Origin: UWMA-0277 sp965183885
GTDB lineage: Bacteria; Bacteroidota; Bacteroidia; Flavobacteriales; BACL11
Direction: 5' to 3'
NCBI GenBank assembly: GCA_965183885.1
Contig: OZ238992.1
Span: forward strand, 124,001 to 188,000
DNA length: 64,000 nucleotides
Part shown: piece by piece, positions 1 through 9,657 of the stretch
Numbering within the stretch: the stretch's first letter is position 1
Layout: every line of letters starts with the position of its first letter
Notes under the pieces: model-generated
What the model saw: only the letters and a program-made list of their open reading frames with translations
Database searches by the model: none
What the model was told of the DNA's origin: nothing
Made by a program: the position numbers and the translations under genes

Positions 1-1317
1 CATGCTAAAAATGTAAATTGGGGTAACTTACACATCTTTTCTGAACTTTATATGCAACAAAAAAGTTTATGGGATCCTAATGGAGTTTTAAACGAAGTTA
101 AATTTGAAGACTTATTACCAGAGAATTTTAATGAAACTGAAGCTCTACAAGAATGGTTCAATGCCTATAATGATGCTGACAATAGCTACCAACCTGAAAA
201 TTTAACTGGTTTAGGAGCTTATCAAGTAAGCGAGTGGGAAGCTAGTCAATATATTATTATTTCAAAAAAAGAAAACTGGTGGGGAGCAAATGACAGTCTA
301 ATATACAATGATGCTTACCCTGATAAGATTATCTTTAAAATTATAAAAGAAGATGCCTCTTCTTATCTTGCCCTTAAAAACCAAGAAATAGATGTTACTA
401 CCAGAATAGGAACAGTAAAACTAATGAAACTGCAAGAGCGTGAATATTTTAATAACAACTATGAATCTGATTTCTTAAACAGATATGCCTATAATTATAT
501 GGGATTAAATATGAAGCCAGATGGTATTAAAAACAAACCTTTCTTTGTAGATAAAAGAGTAAGAAAAGCTATGGCTCACCTAGTGCCTATTGACGAAATA
601 ATTGAAGTAATGGCTCATGGAAAAGCAAGTAGACAAACAGCAAATATATCACCACTTAAAGCTACTTATAATGATACTCTAAAACCTATTCCTTTAGATA
701 TAGAAAAAGCTAAAGAACTCTTAACTGAAGCAGGATGGATAGATACTGATGGTGATAATATTCGTGACAAAATGATAAATGGCGTAAAAACTCCCTTCTC
801 ATTTAAACTAAGCTACATGAGTTCTCCTACCTCAAAAGAGATTGTACTTATGATTAAAGAAAGTATGTATAAAGCAGGGGTTATTGCTGAACCTACTCCT
901 ATGGACTTTACACTATTCTATAAAAATGCTATGGACCATAATTTTGATGGTATGATGGGAGGCTGGGGAGGTAGTGCTTCTTACTCTAACCCTATGCAGT
1001 TATGGCATACTACATCTTGGGCAAACAAGGGATCTAACTTCTGTGGCTTTGGCGATGCTGAAAGTGATGCTTTAATTGAAGAAGCAAACCTTACTCTTGA
1101 CCCTGAAGTACACCGCAATGCGCTTTTAAAGCTACAAGCAAAAATATATGAAGAACAGCCTTATGTTTTTACTTATAGTACCATGCGTAAATTTGCGATA
1201 CATAAAAGGTTTAATAATAGAGATATGTATTATGAAAAACCTGGAGTTATGCTACATAGATTAGATTTAAAAGCAGCATTTCAATCCCAAAGTTTAGCTC
1301 CTACTAACGGAGAGTAA
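1..1317 (+). CDS. Peptide ABC transporter substrate-binding protein, 5' end missing
   Basis: This is the C-terminal part of an SBP_bac_5 (DppA/OppA-type) extracytoplasmic solute-binding protein that would deliver oligopeptides to the two permeases encoded just downstream. The frame is open from base 1 (codons CAT GCT AAA AAT...), so the first ATG, at 52, is internal and not the start; signal peptide and lobe I are outside the window. The visible part has the usual family features: a middle segment around MGLNMKPDG followed by FVDKRVRKAMAHLV (paralogues read 'kPPFdDvRVRqAl'), then a KAKELLTEAGW element, and a late GWGGSASYSNP segment. It lies 35 bp before the permease gene on the same strand. 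The peptide specificity is inferred from the family only. Confidence 0.9.
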   Translation, partial: HAKNVNWGNLHIFSELYMQQKSLWDPNGVLNEVKFEDLLPENFNETEALQEWFNAYNDADNSYQPENLTGLGAYQVSEWEASQYIIISKKENWWGANDSLIYNDAYPDKIIFKIIKEDASSYLALKNQEIDVTTRIGTVKLMKLQEREYFNNNYESDFLNRYAYNYMGLNMKPDGIKNKPFFVDKRVRKAMAHLVPIDEIIEVMAHGKASRQTANISPLKATYNDTLKPIPLDIEKAKELLTEAGWIDTDGDNIRDKMINGVKTPFSFKLSYMSSPTSKEIVLMIKESMYKAGVIAEPTPMDFTLFYKNAMDHNFDGMMGGWGGSASYSNPMQLWHTTSWANKGSNFCGFGDAESDALIEEANLTLDPEVHRNALLKLQAKIYEEQPYVFTYSTMRKFAIHKRFNNRDMYYEKPGVMLHRLDLKAAFQSQSLAPTNGE

Positions 1318-1352
1318 TTTCATCATTTAATTAGAATATAAACAAATAAAAT

Positions 1353-2831
1353 ATGTTTAAATATACCTTAAAAAGAGTACTAACCTTTATACCAATGCTA
1401 ATAGCAATATCGCTAATAGCATTTATCATTAGTATTAATGCTCCAGGTGACCCTGTAGAGCGATTATCCAAAGCTGCAGGAAACGAAGGTTCTGTTGATC
1501 AGCAATCGGGAGCATCTAAAAAAGTTAAACAAGAATTAAGAAGAAAATTGGGTTTAGATTTGCCAATATTCTACTTAAGCATTACTGATTTAGCTTCATC
1601 TGATACGCTTTACAAAGTTGCTGACAAGTATCATAAAAGTAATCTTGATGCCTTAAGTCATCAAAGTGGGAATTGGGAAGCTGTATCTGATTACTACCAT
1701 AACCTACTAAAATTAGAAGCTGCTAAGAAACTAATTAACACTAAAGAAGTTACTAGTAATGATACTACTTTAGATCTTAATAATGTAAATGAAGCTATTA
1801 ATCAATTTGGTTTTGAAATAGGAAGCCTTTTAGAAACTTCTGAGGAAGAAATTGTAAGTGTAAAGTTTGAAAAAATGAATTCACTATTAGCTGAAAATAA
1901 TTTTCTTACTCCGCTAGCTACTACTTTAGCTACTTTAGAAACCAGTTATTCAAACTTAAAGACAAATGCTACTAAATGGAAAACCTATATCCCAGCTATA
2001 AACTGGTACGGTTCAAACAATCAATATCATTTATGGCTATTTGGTAATGGAAACGACAGACAAGGTTTATTAAGAGGAGACTTTGGAATCTCTTATATTG
2101 ATGGGCAGCCTATATCTACTAAAATATGGCAAAAAGTAGGAATTTCATTCTCTCTATCTCTTATTTCTATTTTTCTTGCTTACCTAATTAGTATTCCTAT
2201 TGGAATCTATTCTGCTTACCGTAAGGACTCTAAAGCTGACAAAGGAATGGCTTTAGTACTATTTATACTGTATTCTATGCCTTCATTCTTTGTTGGTACT
2301 CTATTATTATTACAATTTGCTAATCCTGACAATCTAAGTTGGTTCCCAGTATCAGGAATACAAGACCCTACTATTTTTGATCCTAATTGGAGTTTCTGGA
2401 CAAAAATTAAACACCGTATGCCTTACTTAATACTACCTATCATAACTTATACTTATAGCTCTTTTGCTTTCTTAAGTAGAATTATGCGTGTAGGAATGAT
2501 TGATGTAGTATCTCAAGATTATATCCGTACAGCTCGCGCTAAAGGATTAGGAGAAGGAAAAGTAATTCTAAAACATGCACTTAGAAACTCTTTACTTCCT
2601 GTAATTACTGTATTCGCAGCTATATTCCCTATGGCAATTGGAGGGTCAATTATTATTGAGGTAATTTTTAGTATTCCAGGTATGGGTGTTGAAGTTTATA
2701 ACTCAATATTAAACTATGATTACCCTATGATTATTACTGTATTTACTTTATCAGGATTTTTAACAATGGTTGGATATTTAGTAGCAGATTTACTCTATGC
2801 TGTAGTTGACCCAAGAATTTCATACAAATAG
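1353..2831 (+). CDS. Peptide ABC transporter permease, DppB type, with large periplasmic insertion
   Basis: Inner-membrane permease of the BPD_transp_1 family. Residue 1 begins the conserved N-terminal helix (MFKYTLKRVLTFIPMLIAIS) and the C-terminal half carries the EAA-type loop (DYIRTARAKGLGEGKVILKHALRN) that contacts the ATPases. At 492 residues it is much longer than DppB/OppB (roughly 300-340). The excess sits in the first periplasmic loop: after LGLDLPIFY (about residue 67) roughly 160 residues of mostly helical, acidic sequence intervene before the usual GDFGIS motif near residue 241. The function of the insertion is unknown. The following permease starts 5 nt beyond the stop. No ATPase genes follow, so they must be encoded elsewhere. 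Confidence 0.9.
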   Translation: MFKYTLKRVLTFIPMLIAISLIAFIISINAPGDPVERLSKAAGNEGSVDQQSGASKKVKQELRRKLGLDLPIFYLSITDLASSDTLYKVADKYHKSNLDALSHQSGNWEAVSDYYHNLLKLEAAKKLINTKEVTSNDTTLDLNNVNEAINQFGFEIGSLLETSEEEIVSVKFEKMNSLLAENNFLTPLATTLATLETSYSNLKTNATKWKTYIPAINWYGSNNQYHLWLFGNGNDRQGLLRGDFGISYIDGQPISTKIWQKVGISFSLSLISIFLAYLISIPIGIYSAYRKDSKADKGMALVLFILYSMPSFFVGTLLLLQFANPDNLSWFPVSGIQDPTIFDPNWSFWTKIKHRMPYLILPIITYTYSSFAFLSRIMRVGMIDVVSQDYIRTARAKGLGEGKVILKHALRNSLLPVITVFAAIFPMAIGGSIIIEVIFSIPGMGVEVYNSILNYDYPMIITVFTLSGFLTMVGYLVADLLYAVVDPRISYK

Positions 2832-2835
2832 AATT

Positions 2836-4167
2836 ATGAATACACAGAATACAAACGAAAACTTTTCTTTTAAGAAATATGCTTGGAAGCAATTTAAGAA
2901 GAATAAAATTGCACTAGTAAGTTTATACCTACTAGGTGTACTAGCAATTATTGCTGTTTTTGCACCCTATATTGCTAATGATCGTCCTTTATATGCAGAG
3001 TATAAAGGAAATACCTTATACCCTGCTTTTGCTAATGACAGTCGTACCGATTCTATTTATGATGCTGAAGGTACTTTTGTTCAGGTGCTACAGTATGATA
3101 TTGCTGACTGGAGACAACTAGATCTAAAAAAGGTAATTTGGACTCCAATTCCTTATTCTCCAGGAAGCATGGACAGGTATAATAGAGATTATGCAGCCCC
3201 ATCAGGAGAGCAGCGCTATAAGAATCCACAAGGAGAAATCACTGCTATCCCTTCTAAATTTAGACATAGGTTAGGTACAGATGGTATTGGAAGAGATTTA
3301 GCATCAGGACTTATCCACGGTACTCGAATTTCGCTTATGGTAGGTTTAGTCTCTATGGGTATTGCAGCCTTAATTGGTATTATTTTAGGAGCTTTTGCTG
3401 GATTCTTTGGTGACACAAGGTTAAAAATGCCAAGAATAAAATACTACTTTACGCTAATTGGTATATTCTTAGGATTATTTTACGGATTTGGACAAAGAAA
3501 ATACGAGCTTTCATCTGGTTTCTCAGATGGAATTGGAGCTGGAATGTGGGAATTCATCATAAGTATATTTGTTATTATTGCAGTAGTTGTTTTCTTTAGG
3601 TACTTAAGTAAAGTACTCTATTTTGGAAAACTTAAAGAAGAAGTAAGTATACCTATAGATACCTTTGTTTCTAGAGGGATTGAATTACTTAATTCTATAC
3701 CAAGACTATTATTAATTATAACTATTACAGCTGTTGTTGAAAGAAGTATTTGGATAGTAATGATAATAATTGGTGTTACAAGTTGGACAGGTATTGCTCG
3801 TTTTACAAGAGCTGAATTTCTAAGAATTAGAAATTTGGAATTTGTACAAGCAGCACAATCATTAGGGTATTCTAATATTCGTGCTATATTTAAACACGCC
3901 TTACCTAATGCCTTAGCTCCTGTTTTTGTAAGTATTGCATTTGGTATTGCATCAGCAATTTTAATTGAAAGTAGTCTTTCCTTTTTAGGTATAGGTGTTC
4001 CTGATGATATTGTTACTTGGGGATCTTTACTAAACCTTGGAAGACAAAATTTAGAAGCTTGGTGGCTTATTATTTATCCTGGTATGGCTATATTCTTAAC
4101 CATTACAATCTATAACATGATTGCTGAAGCATCTCGTGATGCTTTAGATCCAAGGCTAAAAAGTTAA
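2836..4167 (+). CDS. Peptide ABC transporter permease, DppC type, with extra membrane segment
   Basis: Second permease of the transporter. The ATG at 2836 is preferred over one at 2806 because the earlier one overlaps the dppB-like gene by 26 nt and gives a non-conserved leader; 2836 gives MNTQNTNENFSFKKYAWKQF, typical for DppC (short polar N-terminus, then 'W.rFrknk.A'). The order is: helix 1 (about 25-45), a long periplasmic loop ending in HRLGTDGIGRDLASGLIHG (family consensus 'hplGTDelGRDvlsRliyG'), helices 2-3, then an unusual stretch at about residues 195-275 with two further hydrophobic segments, and the EAA loop (EFVQAAQSLGYSNIRAIFKH). The extra pair of helices is not present in the E. 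coli protein. A strong terminator follows at 4184-4216. Confidence 0.9.
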   Translation: MNTQNTNENFSFKKYAWKQFKKNKIALVSLYLLGVLAIIAVFAPYIANDRPLYAEYKGNTLYPAFANDSRTDSIYDAEGTFVQVLQYDIADWRQLDLKKVIWTPIPYSPGSMDRYNRDYAAPSGEQRYKNPQGEITAIPSKFRHRLGTDGIGRDLASGLIHGTRISLMVGLVSMGIAALIGIILGAFAGFFGDTRLKMPRIKYYFTLIGIFLGLFYGFGQRKYELSSGFSDGIGAGMWEFIISIFVIIAVVVFFRYLSKVLYFGKLKEEVSIPIDTFVSRGIELLNSIPRLLLIITITAVVERSIWIVMIIIGVTSWTGIARFTRAEFLRIRNLEFVQAAQSLGYSNIRAIFKHALPNALAPVFVSIAFGIASAILIESSLSFLGIGVPDDIVTWGSLLNLGRQNLEAWWLIIYPGMAIFLTITIYNMIAEASRDALDPRLKS

Positions 4168-4183
4168 TAATATCTCATAAAAT

Positions 4184-4216
4184 AAAAAAGGCTCACTAAT
4201 TAGTGAGCCTTTTTTA
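4184..4216. terminator. Bidirectional intrinsic terminator
   Basis: A perfect self-complementary stretch, ggctcactaattagtgagcc (4190-4209), is flanked by six A on the left and six T on the right. It therefore works as a hairpin plus U-tract on either strand, and it lies between the convergent permease and pgpH-like genes. Confidence 0.9.
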
Positions 4217-4233
4217 TTACATCTATATCTATA

Positions 4234-6339
4234 TTAATACTCTACCCTAGCATGATGAATATTAACAAGTTTCTTCTTAAATAATTTCTTTATTTGTGTA
4301 ATCTCTTTAAGAGTAATATCAGCATTAATAAATTGTTCCTCTGCTATTTGTTTATTAATTACCTTTTCAATTAATGCATCTATATTCTCTGCATTAGGCA
4401 CTTTTAAACTTCTTGCCGAAGCCTCTGAAGCATCAGCCATCATAAGCACTGCTGTTTCCTTAGAATACGGCTTAGGACCTGGATAAGTAAAGTCTTGTAT
4501 ATCCACCTCTTGCTCAGGAAAGTTTGTAATAAACTGCTTATAGAAATACTGTACCGTTGTAGTTCCATGATGAGTACGAATAAAATCAACTAACTCATCA
4601 GGCAAATTATTTTCTTGTGCTATCTCAATACCATCCAATACATGACTAATAATAATCTCTGCACTTTCTTCAAACGACAACTCATCATGAGGGTTTAAAT
4701 TTGAACTCTGATTTTCAATAAAATACATTGGATTTTTTAACTTTCCAATATCATGATATATTGCTCCAGCCCTAGTTAATAAAGCATTTCCTCCAATTGC
4801 TAAAACTCCTTCCTCTGCAAGATTTGCAACTTGTAAAGAATGCTGAAAAGTTCCAGGAGCTTCTTCTGAAAGCCTTCTAAGTAAGGGACTATTTGTATCT
4901 GAAAGTTCTAGTAATGAAACATCTGAAACTAAACTAAATATTTTTTCAAATAGAAAAATAATAGGGTAAGCAAATAAAGTAAGTGCCCCACTAATAGCAA
5001 ATTGTAATAGTATACTCCAATCCAAATTAGCAAATGAACCATTATGAGTAATGGATAAGGCAATATAAATGAGGAAATATACTACAATAATTTTTGCAAC
5101 TGAAGTAAAGAGCTGTGCCCTCTTATACATTTTTAATACTGTTAATATTGATATAATTCCAGCAATTAATTGTAAGAAAACAAACTCAAACCCATTAGGA
5201 GCAATAAAGCCAATAATTAAAGTTGTAATTAAATGAGTAAATAACACTACCCTATTGTCAAAAAATGCTTTTAATATAACAGGAGCAATACAAAAAGGAA
5301 CGATATATAAATAATTAGGTTCTATTGCAATTACTACCGAAGAAACCACAACCATAAGTAATATTAAAGTTAATATCATACTTATTTTAGTAGTATTATT
5401 TAGCACCTCTGGTCTGTATTGTTTTATGTATAAAAACAGTATAAATAATGATATTGCAACAAGAAGAAATTGCCCTAATAACATTAAATAATAGGACATT
5501 AAATTCCATTCCTGCCCCTCATATTGTTGCTTTAATGATAATAGCTTCTGGTAACGATCAGCAGTAACCAATTCTCCTTTATTTACAATTACTTGCCCTG
5601 AAACTATTAAACCCTGTGTGCTATTAATATTATTAAGCTCGTTTTCTAATAAAGCATCACTTGCTAGCTTATCATAAGTTATATTATGATCTAATGATGC
5701 TAATAAAATAGGGACAATAAACTCATACTCACTATCTGATAAATTATCAGAAAGATTAATTTCATTTGCAGCGCTATTAATACTGTAGAACTTGTCAACA
5801 CTTGTTTTCTCCGCAACTAAATCTTTTTTTACTAATACTCTAAAGTCAGATTCATAGGAAAAATCACCATTAAGCTGTATTATTCCTTTAGAATAAATTT
5901 CTTTAAGTTTACTATACCCAAAATTTGCTAAATTGTACTTCCTAGTGCTATTATCTATACTTTTTTGCTTAAAAAGGTTGAAAAATGTGAATTTTTCATC
6001 TTTCTTAACTTCCTTATCTGCTGCCCACTTTTCCTCAAACTGATTAATAAATGCTTCAGCTTCAATTTCAAATACTGTAGGGTTATAATTAAAAATTGGA
6101 GTATGTTCACTTTTTACAATTCCTCTTTCAATCTCAATATCATCTGTTGATTTTAGAATAGAAAAATCAAAAGGTGCTATAATTGTTTCGTGTAACCAAG
6201 GCTTCCCCATTGTAAACTCGTACTTAAATTTAGCTTGCCTAGGGAAAGTATAAACAATTACGACTAATGTTATTAAGAATAATAAGCCTCGAAATAACTG
6301 CTCATGATTATCTCTAATTTTAATAAATATATTTTTCAT
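4234..6339 (-). CDS. pgpH: 7TM-HD cyclic-di-AMP phosphodiesterase, PgpH family
   Basis: A 701-residue membrane protein with the 7TMR-HD architecture: one N-terminal helix (about 15-32), a long extracytoplasmic domain to about residue 280, seven transmembrane helices (about 285-480), and a cytoplasmic HD domain. The HD metal site is visible as FQHSLQVANLAEEG followed by RAGAIYHDIGKLKNP and a later H-H pair (FIRTHHGTT), and the domain ends with a D near DASEASARSL. In PgpH of Listeria and relatives this domain hydrolyses c-di-AMP to pApA, so the protein is expected to lower c-di-AMP levels in response to an external signal. Length and domain order match the family. It is monocistronic, closed by the shared terminator. 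Confidence 0.88.
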   Translation of the reverse strand: MKNIFIKIRDNHEQLFRGLLFLITLVVIVYTFPRQAKFKYEFTMGKPWLHETIIAPFDFSILKSTDDIEIERGIVKSEHTPIFNYNPTVFEIEAEAFINQFEEKWAADKEVKKDEKFTFFNLFKQKSIDNSTRKYNLANFGYSKLKEIYSKGIIQLNGDFSYESDFRVLVKKDLVAEKTSVDKFYSINSAANEINLSDNLSDSEYEFIVPILLASLDHNITYDKLASDALLENELNNINSTQGLIVSGQVIVNKGELVTADRYQKLLSLKQQYEGQEWNLMSYYLMLLGQFLLVAISLFILFLYIKQYRPEVLNNTTKISMILTLILLMVVVSSVVIAIEPNYLYIVPFCIAPVILKAFFDNRVVLFTHLITTLIIGFIAPNGFEFVFLQLIAGIISILTVLKMYKRAQLFTSVAKIIVVYFLIYIALSITHNGSFANLDWSILLQFAISGALTLFAYPIIFLFEKIFSLVSDVSLLELSDTNSPLLRRLSEEAPGTFQHSLQVANLAEEGVLAIGGNALLTRAGAIYHDIGKLKNPMYFIENQSSNLNPHDELSFEESAEIIISHVLDGIEIAQENNLPDELVDFIRTHHGTTTVQYFYKQFITNFPEQEVDIQDFTYPGPKPYSKETAVLMMADASEASARSLKVPNAENIDALIEKVINKQIAEEQFINADITLKEITQIKKLFKKKLVNIHHARVEY

Positions 6340-6391
6340 ATTGACTTTAATATCAATAGCGAAAATAAGTATAATTTACATAAATTCGCAC

Positions 6392-6399
6392 CAAATTTA
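6392..6399 (-). promoter_or_regulatory. Bacteroidota -7 element of pgpH-like gene
   Basis: On the minus strand the bases read TAAATTTG, an exact TAnnTTTG match, 53 nt upstream of the start codon. No clear -33 TTTG was found at the usual distance. Confidence 0.5.
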
Positions 6400-6419
6400 A
6401 ATTCTTAAAAATATAGATA

Positions 6420-7598
6420 ATGAAAGAAGTAGTAATTGTATCAGCCGTTCGTACACCAATGGGAAGTTTTGGAGGTAGTTTATCATCAGTATCAGCAACT
6501 AAATTAGGGGCTGCAGCAATAAAAGGAGCAATAGAGAAAGCTAATATTGACCCTAATAATATTGATGAAGTTTATATGGGTAACGTATTGCAAGCAAATT
6601 TAGGGCAAGCACCTGCCAGACAAGCTGCAATGTTTGCTGGTATACCACAAAATGTACCTTGTACTACTGTAAATAAAGTATGTTCATCCGGTATGAAATC
6701 AATTATGTTAGCAGCACAATCAATAAAATGTGGTGATAATGAAGTTGTTATTGCTGGAGGAATGGAAAACATGTCAAGTGTACCTCACTATATGGCTAAA
6801 AGTCGTACTGGACAAAAACTAGGAGACATGAAATTAATTGATGGATTAGTAAAAGATGGATTAACTGATGTTTATAATAGAGTTCATATGGGAGTTTGTG
6901 CTGAAAAATGTGCAACAGAAATGACATTTACCAGAGAAGAACAAGATGCCTTTGCTATTGAGTCTTATAATAGAAGTGCTGAAGCATGGGGAGCTGGAAA
7001 ATTTAATGATGAAGTAGTAGGAGTTGAAGTACCACAAAGAAGAGGTGATGCTTTAATGATTACTGAAGATGAAGAATATAAAAACGTAAAAATGGAAAAG
7101 ATTCCAGCTTTACGCCCAGTATTTGATAAAGAAGGAACTGTTACTGCTGCAAATGCATCTACTTTAAATGATGGTGCTTCTGCATTAATATTAATGAGCG
7201 CTGAAAAAGCAGCTGAATTAAATATTACTCCTTTAGCTAAAATTGTAAGTTATGCAGATGCTGCACACGAGCCAGAGTGGTTTACTACAGCACCAGCAAA
7301 AGCCTTACCAATTGCCCTAGGGAAAGCTGGATTAGCAACTACTGATATTGATTATTACGAACTAAATGAAGCTTTTTCAGTTGTTGGACTAGCTAACATG
7401 AAAATACTAGAACTTAACCCTGAAAAAGTAAATGTTAATGGAGGTGCTGTATCTTTAGGTCACCCACTTGGAAGTTCAGGGTCAAGAATTATTGTTTCTT
7501 TAATAAATGTATTAAAGCAAAATAATGCTAAAATTGGTGCTGCTGGAATTTGCAATGGTGGTGGTGGCGCTTCTGCAATGGTTATTGAACTTATATAA
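6420..7598 (+). CDS. Acetyl-CoA C-acyltransferase (thiolase)
   Basis: Thiolase-family enzyme of 392 residues, the standard length for acetoacetyl-CoA/3-ketoacyl-CoA thiolases. All catalytic residues are present: nucleophile C88 in NKVCSSGM, H348 in GHPLGSSGSR, and C378 in the CNGGGGAS motif. It condenses two acetyl-CoA or cleaves 3-ketoacyl-CoA; the closest textbook homologues are the short-chain biosynthetic type (PhaA/AtoB), but chain-length preference cannot be read from the sequence. It may serve fatty-acid, branched-chain or phenylacetate breakdown. The stop overlaps the next start (TAATG at 7596-7600), suggesting translational coupling with the NlpC/P60 gene, whose role is unrelated. 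Confidence 0.93.
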   Translation: MKEVVIVSAVRTPMGSFGGSLSSVSATKLGAAAIKGAIEKANIDPNNIDEVYMGNVLQANLGQAPARQAAMFAGIPQNVPCTTVNKVCSSGMKSIMLAAQSIKCGDNEVVIAGGMENMSSVPHYMAKSRTGQKLGDMKLIDGLVKDGLTDVYNRVHMGVCAEKCATEMTFTREEQDAFAIESYNRSAEAWGAGKFNDEVVGVEVPQRRGDALMITEDEEYKNVKMEKIPALRPVFDKEGTVTAANASTLNDGASALILMSAEKAAELNITPLAKIVSYADAAHEPEWFTTAPAKALPIALGKAGLATTDIDYYELNEAFSVVGLANMKILELNPEKVNVNGGAVSLGHPLGSSGSRIIVSLINVLKQNNAKIGAAGICNGGGGASAMVIELI

Positions 7599-8362
7599 TG
7601 CAGTACGGAATTTCAAATCTTTCTATTGTTCCTTTAAGAAAGGAAGCTGCTGATCAATCAGAAATGGTAAACCAGATTCTATTTGGAGAGCATTTTAAGG
7701 TATTGGAAAACCGTAAGAAATGGAGCAGAATTCGTTTAGCCCACGATAAGTATGAAGGTTGGGTATGTAACAAACAATGGCTCGAAATTACTGAAGAAGA
7801 TTACAAACAACTAGACAAGGATATATCAACTATTACTACTGACATACTTGATATCATTACAAAAGAGCAACATCAACCTATTGTAATTGGAAGCATACTT
7901 CCTTTTTATAAAAGTGGACATGCACTCATCAAAAATGAGATGTACCAATTTGATGGATTAACAACACCAGGTTTTATTGAAAAAAGTAAACTTGTTGAAA
8001 ATGCTTTAATGTATTTAAATGCACCATATTTATGGGGTGGACGTTCTCCTTTAGGAATTGATTGTTCTGGATTTGTACAAATGGTATACCGTTTACAAGG
8101 AGTTAAACTACCTAGAGACGCTTACCAACAAGCTGAAATAGGTCATACCCTTAGTTTTGTTGAAGAAAGTGAACCTGGTGACTTAGCTTTCTTTGATAAT
8201 CAAGAAGGAAAAATAATTCATGTTGGAATTATATTAGAAGATAATCATATTATTCATGCATCAGGAAAAGTAAGAATTGATAGAATTGACCAACAAGGTA
8301 TTTTTAATACAGAACTAGGAGCTCATACACACAAATTACGATTGATAAAAAACATTGTATAA
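7598..8362 (+). CDS. NlpC/P60 cell-wall peptidase with N-terminal SH3-like domains
   Basis: Cysteine peptidase (C40 family) expected to cut stem peptides in peptidoglycan. Residues 1-125 look like bacterial SH3 domains (for example the RKKWSRIRLAHDKYEGWV segment), used for wall binding. The catalytic domain spans about 130-254 with C156 in GIDCSGFVQMVY, H208 in KIIHVGIIL and a following polar residue H220 (HIIHASGK). No signal peptide is evident at the chosen start, as is common in Bacteroidota members of this group (YkfC/DppVI type), which can be cytoplasmic and act on recycled muropeptides. The overlap with the thiolase stop fixes the start. Confidence 0.88.
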   Translation: MQYGISNLSIVPLRKEAADQSEMVNQILFGEHFKVLENRKKWSRIRLAHDKYEGWVCNKQWLEITEEDYKQLDKDISTITTDILDIITKEQHQPIVIGSILPFYKSGHALIKNEMYQFDGLTTPGFIEKSKLVENALMYLNAPYLWGGRSPLGIDCSGFVQMVYRLQGVKLPRDAYQQAEIGHTLSFVEESEPGDLAFFDNQEGKIIHVGIILEDNHIIHASGKVRIDRIDQQGIFNTELGAHTHKLRLIKNIV

Positions 8363-8373
8363 TACTATAAACC

Positions 8374-9645
8374 ATGCAAAATATTCCTTTAGCTGAGCGT
8401 ATAAGACCAAAGAAACTATCGGAAGTTATAGGACAAGAACATCTTATTGGAGCAAAAGGATCTTTGAAGTTAGCTATTAATAATAAACTAATTCCTTCCA
8501 TTATTTTTTGGGGACCTCCAGGAGTAGGAAAAACAACACTTTCAAACCTTATTGCAAAAGAACTAGACCGCCCTTTTTATACCCTATCTGCAATAAATTC
8601 AGGAGTAAAAGATGTTCGTGAGGTTATACATAAAGCATCTTCATTAGGTTTATTTGGAAAAAATATCCCGATCCTATTTATTGATGAAATACATCGCTTT
8701 AGTAAAGCACAACAAGACTCCCTACTTGGTGCTGTTGAAAAAGGAGTAATTACCTTAATAGGGGCAACAACTGAAAACCCTTCTTTTGAAGTCATCTCTG
8801 CCCTACTATCACGCTCACAAGTTTATGTTTTAGAATCTTTATCAAAAGAAGAATTAACAAACCTAATACATAGAGCATGTAATGAGGATGAAGTACTTAA
8901 GGAAAAAAAAATTATACTTAAGGAAATAGATGCTTTATTAAAGATATCAGGTGGTGATGCTAGAAGACTACTTAATATTTTTGAATTAGTAATTAGCTCA
9001 GTAAATGAAGATAATATTATTATTACTAATAAAGTAGTAATGCAAAGTGCACAGCAAAATATTGCACAATACGATAAAAATGGAGAACAACATTATGATA
9101 TAGCCTCTGCTTTAATAAAATCAATAAGAGGAAGCGACCCTAGTGCAGCTGTATATTGGTTAGCTCGTATGATTGAGGGAGGTGAAGATGTTAAGTTTAT
9201 TGCACGTAGACTTATTATTTTAGCTGCTGAAGATATTGGAAATGCAAACCCTACAGCTTTAGTAATGGCAAATAATTGTTTTCAGTCTGTAAATGTTATA
9301 GGCTTCCCAGAATCAAGAATTATATTATCTCAAATTGTGATTTATTTAGCTTGCTCTCCTAAAAGCAACTCAGCATACATGGCTATAAACAATGCTCAAG
9401 AGGAGGTTAAAAAAAGTGGCGGATTATCTGTACCATTACATTTAAGAAATGCCCCTACTAAATTAATGAAAGAGCTTAACTATGGTAAAGATTATCAATA
9501 CTCACATAATAGTCCTAATGATGCACAAGAGTTTCTTCCAGATGAACTAAGCGGAACCCCTTTTTATAAGCCAAGTAACAATTCAAAAGAAAAAGCGTAT
9601 AAAGAAGGGCTACAAAATCTCTGGAAAGGAAAATACAAATATTAA
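8374..9645 (+). CDS. rarA: Replication-associated recombination protein A (AAA+ ATPase)
   Basis: RarA/MgsA family clamp-loader-like ATPase that acts at stalled replication forks. It has the N-terminal PLAERIRPKKLSEVIGQ signature, Walker A GPPGVGKT (residues 47-54), Walker B PILFIDE (about 99-105), sensor TTENPSFE (132-139), and the C-terminal tetramerisation region with NCFQSV.. and LRNAPTKLMKELNYG typical of the family. The 423-residue length is normal. It starts 11 nt after the peptidase gene and 12 nt precede the next gene, so it may be co-transcribed with both. Confidence 0.95.
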   Translation: MQNIPLAERIRPKKLSEVIGQEHLIGAKGSLKLAINNKLIPSIIFWGPPGVGKTTLSNLIAKELDRPFYTLSAINSGVKDVREVIHKASSLGLFGKNIPILFIDEIHRFSKAQQDSLLGAVEKGVITLIGATTENPSFEVISALLSRSQVYVLESLSKEELTNLIHRACNEDEVLKEKKIILKEIDALLKISGGDARRLLNIFELVISSVNEDNIIITNKVVMQSAQQNIAQYDKNGEQHYDIASALIKSIRGSDPSAAVYWLARMIEGGEDVKFIARRLIILAAEDIGNANPTALVMANNCFQSVNVIGFPESRIILSQIVIYLACSPKSNSAYMAINNAQEEVKKSGGLSVPLHLRNAPTKLMKELNYGKDYQYSHNSPNDAQEFLPDELSGTPFYKPSNNSKEKAYKEGLQNLWKGKYKY

Positions 9646-9657
9646 ATCTATAATCTA

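Noticed and set aside
4234..4600. ATP-binding subunits for the peptide transporter expected after the permeases.
   Set aside because: A strong terminator at 4184-4216 follows the second permease and the next gene is on the opposite strand; no Walker motif is encoded there.
5965..6150. Plus-strand 61-codon frame inside the pgpH-like gene.
   Set aside because: Lies entirely in the reverse strand of a well-supported gene and has no promoter or start context.
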